Counted from the first letter of the stretch, positions 13,928 to 23,749 are shown. The stretch: DNA of 64,000 bases from CAYFWF01 sp964346815 (GCA_964346815.1 CAYFWF010000057.1:186001-250000), one strand, 5' to 3'. Numbers and translations: made by a program. The notes: generated by a model not told the origin, from the sequence alone.

Positions 13928-15671
13928 AATCATACGCGTCGCCGGACCTCTGGTGGTTGCATCCGGCTGTACCGGTGCAAAAATGTACGACATGGTTAAA
14001 ATAGGAGAGCTCGGTTTGATCGGTGAAATCATCGAACTCAGGGAAGACCGGGCCTTTATCCAGGTTTACGAGGATACCACTGGCATCGGACCTGATGAAC
14101 CCGTCTATTTGACCGGGAAACCGCTCAGCGTGGAACTGGGTCCAGGATTGGTCAGTTCTATTTACGATGGCATCCAGCGGCCGTTAGACATCATAAGAGG
14201 CAGCGAGGGAGATTTTGTCACCCGGGGTGTGGAGGTACCGGCTCTGGACCGGATGAAAAAATGGGAGTTTTCGCCTCTAGTCAAGGAGGGACAGGCTGTC
14301 CAGGTTGGAGATTTTCTTGGGGAGATCGAGGAAACGCCTTTGATCAAACACAGAATCATGGTTCCTCCCGGGGCAGCGGGAAAGGTCGTGGAAATCAGGA
14401 AGGGAAAGTTCGCTGTGGAAGATAATGTAGCGAATATTCGAACAGAAAACGGGACCCGAGAAATCAAAATGCTCCAAACCTGGTCCATCCGGAAAAACAG
14501 AGAGGTCTATGAACGGTTGATGCCCGATGAACCCTTATCCACCGGACAGCGAGTTCTCGATACGCTCTTTCCCCTTACAAAGGGCGGAACGGCCTGTGTG
14601 CCCGGCCCTTTTGGCAGCGGAAAGACGGTGGTCCAGCACCAACTCTCCAAATGGTCAGATGCTCAGATCATCGTGTTTGTGGCCTGTGGAGAGAGGGGGA
14701 ACGAGGTGGCAGACCTGCTGCTGAGCTTTCCGGATTTGATAGATCCCCATACCGGGCGTCCTCTTCTGGAAAGGACCATCATTATCGCCAACACCTCAAA
14801 TATGCCCGTGGCGGCGCGGGAAGCATCCATCTATACAGGAATGACTCTTGCCGAGTACTTCAGAGATATGGGGTATTCCGTGGCTTTGATGGCCGATTCC
14901 TCCAGCCGTTGGGCGGAGGCACTGAGGGAGATTTCTGGTCGCATGGAAGAGATGCCCGGGGAGGAGGGATATCCGGCATATCTGGCCAGCAGGATTGCAG
15001 AATTCTATGAGAGAGCAGGCAAAGTTGTTTGTCAGGGTTCTGACAAGAGACAGGGAGCCTTGAGCGTGATCGGGGCGGTATCCCCTCCTGGCGGAGATTT
15101 GTCGGATCCGGTGGTCCAATCCACTCTCAAAGTGGTCAAGGTCTTTTGGGCTTTGGATGATCGTCTGGCAAATATGCGCCACTTTCCAGCCATCAACTGG
15201 CTCCTCAGCTATTCTCTCTACACAGAGAACATCAAGGACTACTGGAAGGATCAAGTCGCAGAGGATTTCGCAGATCTCAGACAGGTTTCTATGCAGCTTT
15301 TGGAAGAGGAGTCAGAGCTTCAAGAGATCGCCAGATTGGTGGGAGTGGAATCGCTCTCCTCCAGAGAGAGGCTTGTGCTGGAATCTGCTCGTTCCATTCG
15401 AGAGGACTTTCTGCATCAGAATGCCTTCCATCCCCAGGACACATATACATCCTTGAGAAAACAGTATTTGATGCTGCGAACCATTGTTCACTTTCATAAC
15501 CTTGGAGTCAAGGCCCTGGAAGAGGGAGTGGATCTGGAGGAAATTCTTGCCTTGAAAGTGAGAGAGAGAATTTCAAAAATGAAATTTTTGCCCGAGGACG
15601 AGGCTGAACTTCTCGAGGTCTATATAGAAATCGACAAGATTTTCAAAGAGTCGCTTAAAGCTAAAGAATGA
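13914..15671 (+). CDS. V-type ATPase catalytic subunit A
   Basis: 585 residues, normal length. Walker A GPFGSGKT at 231-238, the catalytic-glutamate segment ACGERGNEVADLL, and the SSRWAEALREISGRMEEMPGE stretch are all intact. The A-specific non-homologous insert lies between about 110 and 200. It hydrolyses or synthesises ATP in the A3B3 head. Transcribed from the same operon, with subunit F overlapping its start and subunit B following after nine bases. Confidence 0.96.
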   Translation: MEQGKIIRVAGPLVVASGCTGAKMYDMVKIGELGLIGEIIELREDRAFIQVYEDTTGIGPDEPVYLTGKPLSVELGPGLVSSIYDGIQRPLDIIRGSEGDFVTRGVEVPALDRMKKWEFSPLVKEGQAVQVGDFLGEIEETPLIKHRIMVPPGAAGKVVEIRKGKFAVEDNVANIRTENGTREIKMLQTWSIRKNREVYERLMPDEPLSTGQRVLDTLFPLTKGGTACVPGPFGSGKTVVQHQLSKWSDAQIIVFVACGERGNEVADLLLSFPDLIDPHTGRPLLERTIIIANTSNMPVAAREASIYTGMTLAEYFRDMGYSVALMADSSSRWAEALREISGRMEEMPGEEGYPAYLASRIAEFYERAGKVVCQGSDKRQGALSVIGAVSPPGGDLSDPVVQSTLKVVKVFWALDDRLANMRHFPAINWLLSYSLYTENIKDYWKDQVAEDFADLRQVSMQLLEEESELQEIARLVGVESLSSRERLVLESARSIREDFLHQNAFHPQDTYTSLRKQYLMLRTIVHFHNLGVKALEEGVDLEEILALKVRERISKMKFLPEDEAELLEVYIEIDKIFKESLKAKE

Positions 15672-15680
15672 GGACACCAA

Positions 15681-17057
15681 ATGTATAAAGAATATTTGAC
15701 TGTCTCCAACATCGTCGGACCATTGGTCATTGTAGAGCAAATTCGGGAGGTCAAATATGGAGAGCTGGTGGAGATAGAAACAGGAGAAGGCCTGCTGCGC
15801 CGCGGAACAGTGTTGGATATCTCGACTGAGAAAGCCATCGTCCAGGTTTTTGAGGGAACTGTTGGCCTGGATGTGGACAAATCCCGGGTCAGATTTTTGG
15901 GGCGTTCCCAACAACTCGGTGTTTCAGAAGAAATCATCGGCCGCATTTTTGACGGGTCGGGAAGCCCCAAAGACCGAGGACCCCAGATCATCGCCGAGAA
16001 GATGCTCGATATCACCGGGAACCCGATCAATCCTCAAGCACGAGACTATCCCTCTGAGTTCATCCAAACAGGAATATCCTCCATCGATGGCATGAATCCC
16101 CTGGTCCGCGGTCAGAAGCTTCCTCTTTTCTCTGGAAGCGGGCTTCCTCATCCTCGGATTGCGGCACAGATAGCCCGTCAGGCTACGGTCTTGGGAAAGG
16201 AAGAAAAATTCGCCGTTGTCTTTGCAGCCATGGGAATTACATTTGAAGAAGCGAATTTTTTCATCGAAGATTTTCGAAACACGGGAGCGCTGGAGCGGGC
16301 GGTTCTTTTTCTGAATCTCGCTAATGAGCCCCCTATCGAAAGAATCGCCACACCACGACTGGCATTGACCTGCGCCGAGTATCTGGCTTTTGATCTGGAC
16401 ATGCATGTGCTTGTTATCCTTGTGGATATGACCTTTTATGCCGAAGCACTGCGAGAAATCTCCGCAGCTAGGAAAGAGATCCCAGGAAGAAGGGGTTACC
16501 CTGGCTATCTCTACACAGATTTGGCATCTATGTACGAGCGGGCTGGACGCATTAAAGACAAAATAGGATCGATCACCATGATTCCGATTCTCACCATGCC
16601 CGAAGATGACAAAACCCATCCCATTGCGGATTTAACAGGATACATCACAGAGGGACAGATCATGCTCAGCCGGGAAATCCACCGCAAGGGGATCTATCCT
16701 CCCATCGATGTGCTCCCAAGCCTTTCCAGGCTCAAAGATAAGGGAATTGGAGAAGGAAAAACGAGAGAGGACCATGCCGATGTTCTCAATCAGCTTTTTG
16801 CCTGTTATGCAAGGGGAAAAGAGGCCCGGGAATTGGCTCTCATTTTAGGAGAGGCGGCCCTGACAGATATGGACAAGCTTTACCTGAAATTTGCTGACCT
16901 TTTCGAGGAAGAGTTTGTCCAACAGGGTGAATTCAGAGCCCGTACCATCAGAGAGACTCTCGATCTCGGTTGGAATCTGCTCAGAACCATACCACGAGCC
17001 GAACTCAAACGTATCAGGCCTGAGTTTCAAAAAAAATATTATCCCGAGGATCGATGA
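15681..17057 (+). CDS. V-type ATPase regulatory subunit B
   Basis: 458 residues. The nucleotide-binding domain has GSGLPHPRIA in place of a Walker A, as expected for the non-catalytic B subunit. DMTFYAEALREISAARKEIPGRRGYPGYLYTDL-type sequence is the family signature (residues about 249-281). The final four bases overlap the ATG of subunit D. Confidence 0.96.
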   Translation: MYKEYLTVSNIVGPLVIVEQIREVKYGELVEIETGEGLLRRGTVLDISTEKAIVQVFEGTVGLDVDKSRVRFLGRSQQLGVSEEIIGRIFDGSGSPKDRGPQIIAEKMLDITGNPINPQARDYPSEFIQTGISSIDGMNPLVRGQKLPLFSGSGLPHPRIAAQIARQATVLGKEEKFAVVFAAMGITFEEANFFIEDFRNTGALERAVLFLNLANEPPIERIATPRLALTCAEYLAFDLDMHVLVILVDMTFYAEALREISAARKEIPGRRGYPGYLYTDLASMYERAGRIKDKIGSITMIPILTMPEDDKTHPIADLTGYITEGQIMLSREIHRKGIYPPIDVLPSLSRLKDKGIGEGKTREDHADVLNQLFACYARGKEARELALILGEAALTDMDKLYLKFADLFEEEFVQQGEFRARTIRETLDLGWNLLRTIPRAELKRIRPEFQKKYYPEDR

Positions 17058-17665
17058 GATTAAACGTCAATCCCAACCGGATGGAGCTCCTCAGGCTGCG
17101 ACGGAGGCTTGTCCTTGCCGAAAGAGGACATAAGCTCCTCAAAGACAAACTCGAGGAGATCATGCGGCGGTTTTTGGAGATTATGCGCAGGCTGTACGAT
17201 ATTCACGAAGATATCTCCACGAAGTGGAACAAGGTGTTTCTCTCTTTTGCGCTGGTAAGATGCCGCAGCTCCCAAAAAGACCTGGAACGCATCCTTCCTG
17301 AAGGGCTGCTTTCTCTGGATGTAACCGAGGAAAAAGTATTCAATCTTGCCATCCCCCGATTCAGAATCAAGGAGTCGGTCATTTCCGACTACGACTTCCT
17401 GAACACAGAAAGCGAATTGGACATCGGGATTAAAAAGACTCAAGAGCTTCTCGAAGATCTGATGGAGATGGCTCGTCTTTGGAAAGCCGTGGAACTCCTT
17501 TCTCGGGAGATCGAAGTGACCCGCCGCCGGGTCAATGCATTGGAGCACATTCTCATTCCCAGTATTAAGGAGACCATTCGATATATATCCAGCCGCCTCG
17601 AGGAAATGGAACGGTCTTATCAGGTACAGCTCATGCGGGTTAAAGAAATTGTCCGCAGCCACTAG
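17054..17665 (+). CDS. V-type ATPase central-axle subunit D
   Basis: 203 residues with long N- and C-terminal helices forming the antiparallel coiled-coil axle. The opening LNVNPNRMELLRLRRRLVLA and the ending VTRRRVNALEHILIPSIKET are family signatures. It closes the operon; the stop is 21 bases from the convergent SIS gene. Confidence 0.93.
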   Translation: MRLNVNPNRMELLRLRRRLVLAERGHKLLKDKLEEIMRRFLEIMRRLYDIHEDISTKWNKVFLSFALVRCRSSQKDLERILPEGLLSLDVTEEKVFNLAIPRFRIKESVISDYDFLNTESELDIGIKKTQELLEDLMEMARLWKAVELLSREIEVTRRRVNALEHILIPSIKETIRYISSRLEEMERSYQVQLMRVKEIVRSH

Positions 17666-17685
17666 CATATATAGCCCAGGATGGC

Positions 17686-19878
17686 TTAGGGAGTTATGGT
17701 TTTGAGATAATGATGGAGTCCCTTTTCTCGGGCTAACTTAGATGCCTCGCTGAGGGAGAGAGGCCTGTCCAGGCGGAGAGATTCCAGTATGCGGATTATG
17801 GCGAGAGCCACCACGCCTTCTCCATGGCTCTTTCCTTCTTTGTTTTCTAAGAAGGAAAGAGCTTCGAACAAAACAGCATTGGCTTCTCCGAAAGAAACGG
17901 GCTTATGAACCCTGTGAAGTCTGACCCACTGGGGACGGCCAAGGACATCGTTCACATGGGACAGGACCAAATAGGTCGCGCGGCCGATGTTTCTAAGATC
18001 GTGAAGCACGATATCGGCTGCGGTGTTTCCGACAACCTTCCCCATTCGAGACATCACAGCAGCAGATCGCGCATTCAGGATAATTTTCAGAGCAATGAGT
18101 TGATTCAAACCGAGGGGATCATTTCGGGTGTGGATGGGAATGGTGACCTGGACATCTTTTCCCTCAGGATCGAACCCGGGAATTTTTCGGATGATCTTCG
18201 CAATTTTTTTCTCGGGTTCTTCGGTGGCAGCCACAATGCCGATACGGGCTTCTTTTTCCTGGAAATGAACAAGGAATTTAAAAAAATCCGATTCCTCATC
18301 TTTCATCCGAAGGACTTCAGCACCCGTTCCTATGAAAACCCCCAGGTCTCCCCCCCTAGGTCCCCGGCTATGCAGGTTGAATTCCGAAAAAGAGATGTCA
18401 TACAGAGATTGGATTTTGTCTCCAGATTTAATAATTCGCTTTATCGCATCCTGTTCATAATGAGGACCATCGATTTCGTTTGCAGGCGGATTCTGGATAA
18501 CCGGTGATGCGAGCCCGCGAAACGGTCTTCCCAATAAGAATTTCCATGCATCCTCGAGGCTGTCCTCTGGTGTCCAGACTTGCGCCCAGCTTCTCCTCTC
18601 TTGATCCTTGACTGTATCCAGATAACTGGTATGAAAAGACTTGCTCCGTTCTCTGATATCGGTGAGCACTGTCAACAATGCCTTCTGAGCCAAATAAGTG
18701 GAGTAATGGCCGTTTCTGTATGTATCTGCCTCTAACTCAATCCATTTGGAAAGCGCAGGGGTCTCTTTTTTGGCTTGTATCAAAATGCTGGCAAAACCTT
18801 TCAGCGCCCCCTCCACAGTGAGCGGGTCATCGAAACCCAGCTTCGCCATTTCCTTTTCAGTAAGAGTCCGGCGCAGAGAGCGGTCGATAGCTATCTGGAT
18901 GGTATGGCCCAGCACGAAGCTGTTGATAGTCGCTGCCTGCATTCCCGTCGCTCCGGCGATGGCCTGAGGACCGGTAGCGAGATTTATTTTAGAGATGCCC
19001 GGTTCATCTAGGACCTTCCGGATGTGATCAAAATTTAGGAGCGTTCCTTCAGGATTGTTGGTGATAAAATATAATTTTTTTCTTGCCTGTCGGGCATCGT
19101 ACGAGTCTTCGTCCTTCCATTGGTCCAAAGCTGAGAGGATGGTATGGATGACGGATCGGCTCTCTCCGCTCTCTGTGATACAGAGGACCGTATCTCCGCG
19201 TTCGATTCTGTGGTCGTGGAGGTGCATGTGCCCCAGGATCGAGAGGTCTGCGAATTCTTCGGAGGAATTCATCAGGCTTTGATCTCCCCCAGGCATTTCT
19301 CCTATCAAACGCTCCTCGATCGAATCTCCCACTGAAAGGCTGACCTTGGACCAGATCTTTTTCCTTTGCTTTACGGCCGTCCAGAAAGGCCGCCAGATGA
19401 CGCTTTCTATCTGCTTGGCGAAGCATCCCGATGATCCGCTCCCGAATATATAGATTTTTCGTTTTGAGAGAATGGCCTCTTCGATAGACCGGATGAGCTG
19501 GTCGAGGATGCCTGCCTCTTGCCCAAGCGATTTCAACCTGGCGGTGATGTCTTCATCGACGGAAAAGAGCATCTGGAGGCCCGCCTCTACATCCTGATCG
19601 ATCCGATCACGCAGATTCCAAGTTTTGGGATGCCGCTGTTCGGTCAGGAGTGCATGCATATGAAATTGAGTTTTGTTTTGCACATAATCAATAGATTCAG
19701 AAGAAGGGATAAGGCCAAGAAATTTCAACAGAGAGGTTTTTTCTTCAGAGACAGACAGGCTTTTCTGTCGAGGGGCCCAGCCATCCCAGGTAGAGGAAGC
19801 ATGCACCGAAAGCAAGAGGAAAAGAATGAGCAGGGTCACAAGAAAGAAGTGCTTCTTATCCATATTGCTGCTTATCAT
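17686..19878 (-). CDS. Exported double-SIS-domain protein, MurQ/GCKR-like
   Basis: 730 residues. MDKKHFFLVTLLILFLLLSV then HASS resembles a signal peptide; the ATG at 19863 would put it at the very N-terminus, and 19878 is five codons earlier. The first SIS domain (about 140-350) has YIFGSGSSGCFAKQIES and DTVLCITESGESRSVIH. The second (about 490-680) has LGVFIGTGAEVLR and LNARSAAVMSRMGKVVGN, closely like the MurQ/GCKR segment that follows the sugar-phosphate site. Two SIS units in one chain is the arrangement of eukaryotic glucokinase regulatory protein. MurQ cleaves N-acetylmuramate 6-phosphate in the cytoplasm, so a signal sequence is odd. Substrate and activity are unknown. The 5' end overlaps the dCMP deaminase gene by 23 bases. 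Confidence 0.75.
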   Translation of the reverse strand: MISSNMDKKHFFLVTLLILFLLLSVHASSTWDGWAPRQKSLSVSEEKTSLLKFLGLIPSSESIDYVQNKTQFHMHALLTEQRHPKTWNLRDRIDQDVEAGLQMLFSVDEDITARLKSLGQEAGILDQLIRSIEEAILSKRKIYIFGSGSSGCFAKQIESVIWRPFWTAVKQRKKIWSKVSLSVGDSIEERLIGEMPGGDQSLMNSSEEFADLSILGHMHLHDHRIERGDTVLCITESGESRSVIHTILSALDQWKDEDSYDARQARKKLYFITNNPEGTLLNFDHIRKVLDEPGISKINLATGPQAIAGATGMQAATINSFVLGHTIQIAIDRSLRRTLTEKEMAKLGFDDPLTVEGALKGFASILIQAKKETPALSKWIELEADTYRNGHYSTYLAQKALLTVLTDIRERSKSFHTSYLDTVKDQERRSWAQVWTPEDSLEDAWKFLLGRPFRGLASPVIQNPPANEIDGPHYEQDAIKRIIKSGDKIQSLYDISFSEFNLHSRGPRGGDLGVFIGTGAEVLRMKDEESDFFKFLVHFQEKEARIGIVAATEEPEKKIAKIIRKIPGFDPEGKDVQVTIPIHTRNDPLGLNQLIALKIILNARSAAVMSRMGKVVGNTAADIVLHDLRNIGRATYLVLSHVNDVLGRPQWVRLHRVHKPVSFGEANAVLFEALSFLENKEGKSHGEGVVALAIIRILESLRLDRPLSLSEASKLAREKGLHHYLKTITP

Positions 19879-20365
19879 CCAATATATCGTTTTCCTGCCA
19901 ATCTCTGATCCAATCGCTTACCAGGAAAATTTTCATCTTCCCTTTTTCGGTAGAACAAATCACGCGCTTGAGGCCAGCGTTGATGATCATCTTTTTGCAT
20001 ATGAAGCAGGGGAAGGCGTTGATGGATTGATTTTTTCCTGGAATGCTTCCGTACAGATACATGTCTCCTCCGAGAAGACTCACACCGGCACGGGCTGCGT
20101 TAATGATGGCGTTCTGCTCGGCATGGACGCTCCTGCAGAGCTCATAACGCTGTCCGTGTGGTATGTTCAGCTTATCCCGCAGGCAGTATCCGTGTTCGAG
20201 ACTGTCCTTGGTTTTTCTCGGCGCGCCGGCATAACCGGTGCTGATGATCTGGTCATCACGGATGATAATCGCACCGATGGCCCGGCGGAAACAGGTGCTT
20301 TTAAGAGAGACTTCTCTGGCAATATTGAGGTAGTATTCATCTTTGGTGGGCCTGTTTGAAGTCAT
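19856..20365 (-). CDS. Deoxycytidylate deaminase (ComEB type)
   Basis: 169 residues of the zinc cytidine-deaminase fold. H81-A-E83 and PCFIC with C120/C123 supply the zinc ligands and proton shuttle. The CRSVHAEQNAIINAA stretch and the GYAGAPR loop are typical of dCMP deaminase, which makes dUMP for dTTP synthesis. It overlaps the kinase gene upstream by four bases and the SIS gene downstream by 23, suggesting one transcript. Confidence 0.92.
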   Translation of the reverse strand: MTSNRPTKDEYYLNIAREVSLKSTCFRRAIGAIIIRDDQIISTGYAGAPRKTKDSLEHGYCLRDKLNIPHGQRYELCRSVHAEQNAIINAARAGVSLLGGDMYLYGSIPGKNQSINAFPCFICKKMIINAGLKRVICSTEKGKMKIFLVSDWIRDWQENDILDDKQQYG

Positions 20366-20901
20366 AGGAATTTCTCCAGTTTTTCGTGGAGCTCATGGAG
20401 TGTGCCATTGTTCTGGATCATAAAATCTGCCATCTTCATACAGACCTCAAGCTGCTGGCTTGTTTCCTTTGTGGACATCTCTTCAGCCTCCTTGGCCATG
20501 AATTCCTGAAAGGTCAGCACGGATTCCTCTCTTCCTCTTTTTTTGATTCTTTCATATCTGATCTCCGGAGGGGCATCTATGGACAAAAGAAGGAAACCAT
20601 CCTGTTTCCTCAGGTATTCGACCTCTTTTGGATTGCGGATGCTGTCGATGACCGCTTTCCCTTTGACTTTTTTCATAATCTTTTGTGCAAGGATGTCCGC
20701 GGAAAATCTTTTCCTCATCGTGTTTCCCATTTTGATCAGATTGTCCCTTGTGATATCCTGTGCCTGGTTTCTGAGCTCGTCACGAATAATATCAGAGAGG
20801 GAAAAATAAGCATATCCCTCTTTCACAAAGAATGAAGCTACCTCCCCTTTTCCTGATCCGTTGGTGCCTGTTAATCCGATGAGACGAGCCTTTTTTTTCA
20901 T
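20362..20901 (-). CDS. P-loop nucleotide or dephospho-CoA kinase-like protein
   Basis: 179 residues from the ATG at 20901. The open frame reaches 21036, but the extra 45 residues look unstructured and P-loop kinases begin close to the P-loop. GTNGSGKG (12-19) is the Walker A. Then FSLSDIIRDELR resembles an NMP-binding region, VIDSIRNPKEVEYLRK matches the dephospho-CoA kinase/NMP kinase-like family found in archaea and some bacteria, and RGREES is a lid segment. Its pairing with dCMP deaminase suggests a deoxynucleotide kinase, but dephospho-CoA kinase is not excluded. Start site and substrate are uncertain. Confidence 0.75.
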   Translation of the reverse strand: MKKKARLIGLTGTNGSGKGEVASFFVKEGYAYFSLSDIIRDELRNQAQDITRDNLIKMGNTMRKRFSADILAQKIMKKVKGKAVIDSIRNPKEVEYLRKQDGFLLLSIDAPPEIRYERIKKRGREESVLTFQEFMAKEAEEMSTKETSQQLEVCMKMADFMIQNNGTLHELHEKLEKFL

Positions 20902-21070
20902 TTTTCTCGGCAGTGAGGACTCCATCGGGCTGTGTGACGTTGGCTTCGATGGCCCTTCCGGAGTCACCATGATGAATTCTGTGCTGAGCATCCGGAAATG
21001 GTCTTCAAATTTACACCTTTTTATTTTTCCAGTCAATATATGACCGAGCCAAACAGGATGAGTCTCTTCG

Positions 21071-22714
21071 TTAGTTCCGGAAAAAGCGGGGGAGACTCTT
21101 CACGTAATTCTTTAGGGAGCTTCCTTCGAAGATCCGCTTAAAAAAAGGAGATAGGGAGAAAAAAGTCTTCCATTTTTCCAGGATCCGGCTGTGGTGGAAA
21201 AGAGCTGCGGATTTCCTTAAGAGAGGGTAGAGTCTCTTCTCATAAGGAAACCACCAGAGCTGGGTCTTTTTTTTGAGGAAGTCGAAGCTAACGAACTTGA
21301 CGTTCACAAGTTCCTGAAGTCCAAAAGATCCATGAGAACGGCCTTTTCCCGTCTGCTTGATCCCTCCCCATATAGCAGCCGGCTCCACGAAAGAAAACAT
21401 GTGATCGTTCACGGTGACCGTTCCAGCTTCGACTCTGTCCGTCATCCAAGCGGCCGTTTTTTTACTCCGGGTCCAGACAGAAGCTGTGAGCCCGAGAGAA
21501 CTGTCATTTGCCAGAGAGACCGCTTCTTCGGGACCGGTGAAGGCCATCACAGGAAGAGTCGGCCCAAAGGTTTCCTCTCTCATGATTTTCATGGAATGAT
21601 CAACTCCTGTGAGCACGGTGGGCTGGAAAAAATAACCTGGGAGATCATTGATTCTCTTTCCGCCGCAGATTATGTTGGCACCTTTTTCTCTAGCCTCTCG
21701 GATGTGATTTTCCACGACCTCCAGTTGAGAGGGGGTAGCCATCGGACCAAGGTCTATATCCATCTCGAGAGGATTGCCGACATTCAATTTATTGGTCAGA
21801 TCTGCCACTCTTTCGGTGAATTCATCGGCTATTTCCCGAGCCACATAAATTCGTTCTACGGCCCCACAACTCTGGCCGCAGTTCATGAATCCTGCCCAAA
21901 CAGCTCCTCTTGCAGCCCTCTCTAAATCAGCATCTTTGCACACAATCATAGGATCTTTACCTCCGAGCTCAAGGGTGATGTTGGTTAGGTTTCGGCTGGC
22001 CAGCTCCGCGATCCTCCTGCCTGTTCGAACACTTCCGGTGAACATGATCGTTTGTACATCGGGATTGGTGATCATCTCTTCGGCTTGGGGAATCCTGCAA
22101 TTCAAGACATTCAACACACCCGCAGGGAGCCCGGCTTCGTTGAAAATTTCTCCGAGAAGGAGTCCCGTGAACGGTGTAGAAGATGAGGGTCTGAGGATGA
22201 CGGTATTGCCTGCGGTTAAGGCACTCATGACATCGTAAAGGGCGATCAAAAAAGGGAAATTCCAGGGCGAAATGATGAGAGTTGGACCAAGCGGCTCATA
22301 GCTGAAAGAGCTCTTTTTATGAAAGAAGAGAGAAACCGAGTGTTTCGCAGGCTGAGGCCTTAGAAGTTTCTCGATATTTCTGGCGTAGTAGTCGAGGACT
22401 CCCAGGCTGCTGAAAACTTCTACAGAAAAGGATTCCAGAAGAGGAGAACCTTTTTCCATAGTGATGAGCCGGGCAACCTCTTCACCGCGTGTGAGGAGGA
22501 TTTTTTTTGCTTCGAGAAAAATCGCTCGTTTCCTGCTGAAAGAAAGGGCTTTCCAGGAGGGAAAAACCTCCCTGGCAGCCGTTACGGCTTCCCGGCACTC
22601 TCGTGAGGATGCCAGGCAGGCCTCTCCAACTGCTTCCAGAGTGGCTGGATTCAAGGATGCTTTTTTCTCAGAGGTCTCGATTCTTTCGTTTCCGATGATC
22701 AATTTTCCGTCCAT
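21071..22714 (-). CDS. NAD(P)+-dependent aldehyde dehydrogenase
   Basis: 547 residues. LELGGKDP (general base E249) and NCGQSCGAVERIYV (nucleophile C283) are intact, as are the NAD-binding PWNFP and FTGSVRTGRRI. A C-terminal extension of about 45 residues beyond NVKFVSFDF is rich in Trp, Lys and Phe and looks amphipathic, as in membrane-associated ALDH3-type or class 5-like enzymes. The closest general type is succinate-semialdehyde or long-chain aldehyde dehydrogenase; the substrate is not fixed. It lies 41 bases upstream of tatC's 3' end on the same strand. Confidence 0.88.
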   Translation of the reverse strand: MDGKLIIGNERIETSEKKASLNPATLEAVGEACLASSRECREAVTAAREVFPSWKALSFSRKRAIFLEAKKILLTRGEEVARLITMEKGSPLLESFSVEVFSSLGVLDYYARNIEKLLRPQPAKHSVSLFFHKKSSFSYEPLGPTLIISPWNFPFLIALYDVMSALTAGNTVILRPSSSTPFTGLLLGEIFNEAGLPAGVLNVLNCRIPQAEEMITNPDVQTIMFTGSVRTGRRIAELASRNLTNITLELGGKDPMIVCKDADLERAARGAVWAGFMNCGQSCGAVERIYVAREIADEFTERVADLTNKLNVGNPLEMDIDLGPMATPSQLEVVENHIREAREKGANIICGGKRINDLPGYFFQPTVLTGVDHSMKIMREETFGPTLPVMAFTGPEEAVSLANDSSLGLTASVWTRSKKTAAWMTDRVEAGTVTVNDHMFSFVEPAAIWGGIKQTGKGRSHGSFGLQELVNVKFVSFDFLKKKTQLWWFPYEKRLYPLLRKSAALFHHSRILEKWKTFFSLSPFFKRIFEGSSLKNYVKSLPRFFRN

Positions 22715-22755
22715 GGTTCCACTTACCTTCCCTTTAGAGCTCTTCTCTACCCATC

Positions 22756-23538
22756 CTATCCTGCGAGATTGTCATCGGAGTCCTCGCTCCTCTTCTCCCG
22801 TCTTTTGCCGAAGATCAGTGCGATCAGTATGCTCAAGCCGTAGAGAGCAAGCATCGGGAAAGCGATGATGCTTTGCGTGACCATGTCCGGAGTCGGCGTA
22901 ATAATGGCTGCAATGATAAATATGGCGAGAACAGCGTATTTGAATTTTTTTATCATCCACTGAGCGGTGACGAGCCCCATTCTGGAGAGAAAAAAGATCA
23001 AGGTGGGAAGTTCAAACACGAGAGCGATGCCCAAAAGCACGCGAAGGGCCAAACTGAAGTAGTCGTCCACTGTGATAACCGGCTGGAAATCCGATCCCAT
23101 GTTCAGAAAGAATCGGCAGGCAAAGGGAAAGACAACGAAATATCCGAAGACAGCTCCTCCCATAAAAAATATGGTGGTGAACAGTACGAAGGGAACCACA
23201 TATTTTTTTTCTTTTTGGTACAGACCAGGAGCCACAAACATCCAGAGCTGAATAAAGATAAATGGAGATGTGAAGAAGATCGCTGCCAGAAAGGAGACCT
23301 TGATGTAAAGCATGAAGGGAGCGGTAAGCTTGGTGAAAGCGAGTTTCGTTCCCTCAGGGAGGTATCTGGTCACAGGAATGGCCAGAATGTTGTACAGGTC
23401 TTTGTGGAAGAACCAAGCGGGGATGATACCTGCGAAAAGGGCAACAAAAGAATAAAAGAGCCTTTTTCTGAGATCTTCCAGATGTTCGAGGAAGGTCATC
23501 TCATCAGGGGCCTTTTTTCCCTTCCTCATCCTCTCCAA
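22756..23538 (-). CDS. tatC: TatC, Sec-independent translocase receptor subunit
   Basis: 260 residues, six hydrophobic helices. The N-terminal MTFLEHLEDLRKRL is the TatC hallmark that reads twin-arginine signal peptides, followed by FVAPGLYQKEKKYV and FVVFPFACRFF. E165-type glutamate region is present as VFELPTLIFFL. An acidic C-terminal tail follows RREKRSEDSDD. It overlaps tatA by 35 bases, so the pair is coupled. Confidence 0.95.
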   Translation of the reverse strand: MERMRKGKKAPDEMTFLEHLEDLRKRLFYSFVALFAGIIPAWFFHKDLYNILAIPVTRYLPEGTKLAFTKLTAPFMLYIKVSFLAAIFFTSPFIFIQLWMFVAPGLYQKEKKYVVPFVLFTTIFFMGGAVFGYFVVFPFACRFFLNMGSDFQPVITVDDYFSLALRVLLGIALVFELPTLIFFLSRMGLVTAQWMIKKFKYAVLAIFIIAAIITPTPDMVTQSIIAFPMLALYGLSILIALIFGKRREKRSEDSDDNLAG

Positions 23539-23749
23539 CTTTTTTGTTGAGCTCTTCTTTTATGTCTTTAAATTCTTCGGCCTGGATTTCCTCCTCGATT
23601 TTCTCCTTGATTTCGTCCGAAGTCTTGCGGAATTCTCTGAGGGCCTTTCCTATGGACCTACCCACCTCAGGAAGTTTTTTAGGGCCAAAGATAAGGAGTG
23701 CAATGGCCAATATGACGATTAGTTCCGGGACACCTATGCTTCCGAACAT
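23504..23749 (-). CDS. tatA: TatA/E pore-forming subunit of the twin-arginine translocase
   Basis: 81 residues. One N-terminal helix (GVPELIVILAIALLIFGPKKLPEVGRS) with the FGPKKLPE hinge, then the amphipathic KALREFRK helix and an acidic tail. Oligomers form the transport pore on demand of TatC. First gene of the tatA-tatC operon and divergent from the S41 protease. Confidence 0.95.
   Translation of the reverse strand: MFGSIGVPELIVILAIALLIFGPKKLPEVGRSIGKALREFRKTSDEIKEKIEEEIQAEEFKDIKEELNKKVGEDEEGKKGP

Noticed and set aside
15924..16619. 231-codon antisense ORF inside the V-ATPase B gene
   Set aside because: Opposite strand of a clearly conserved gene, no ribosome site and low-complexity His/Cys/Phe-rich translation.
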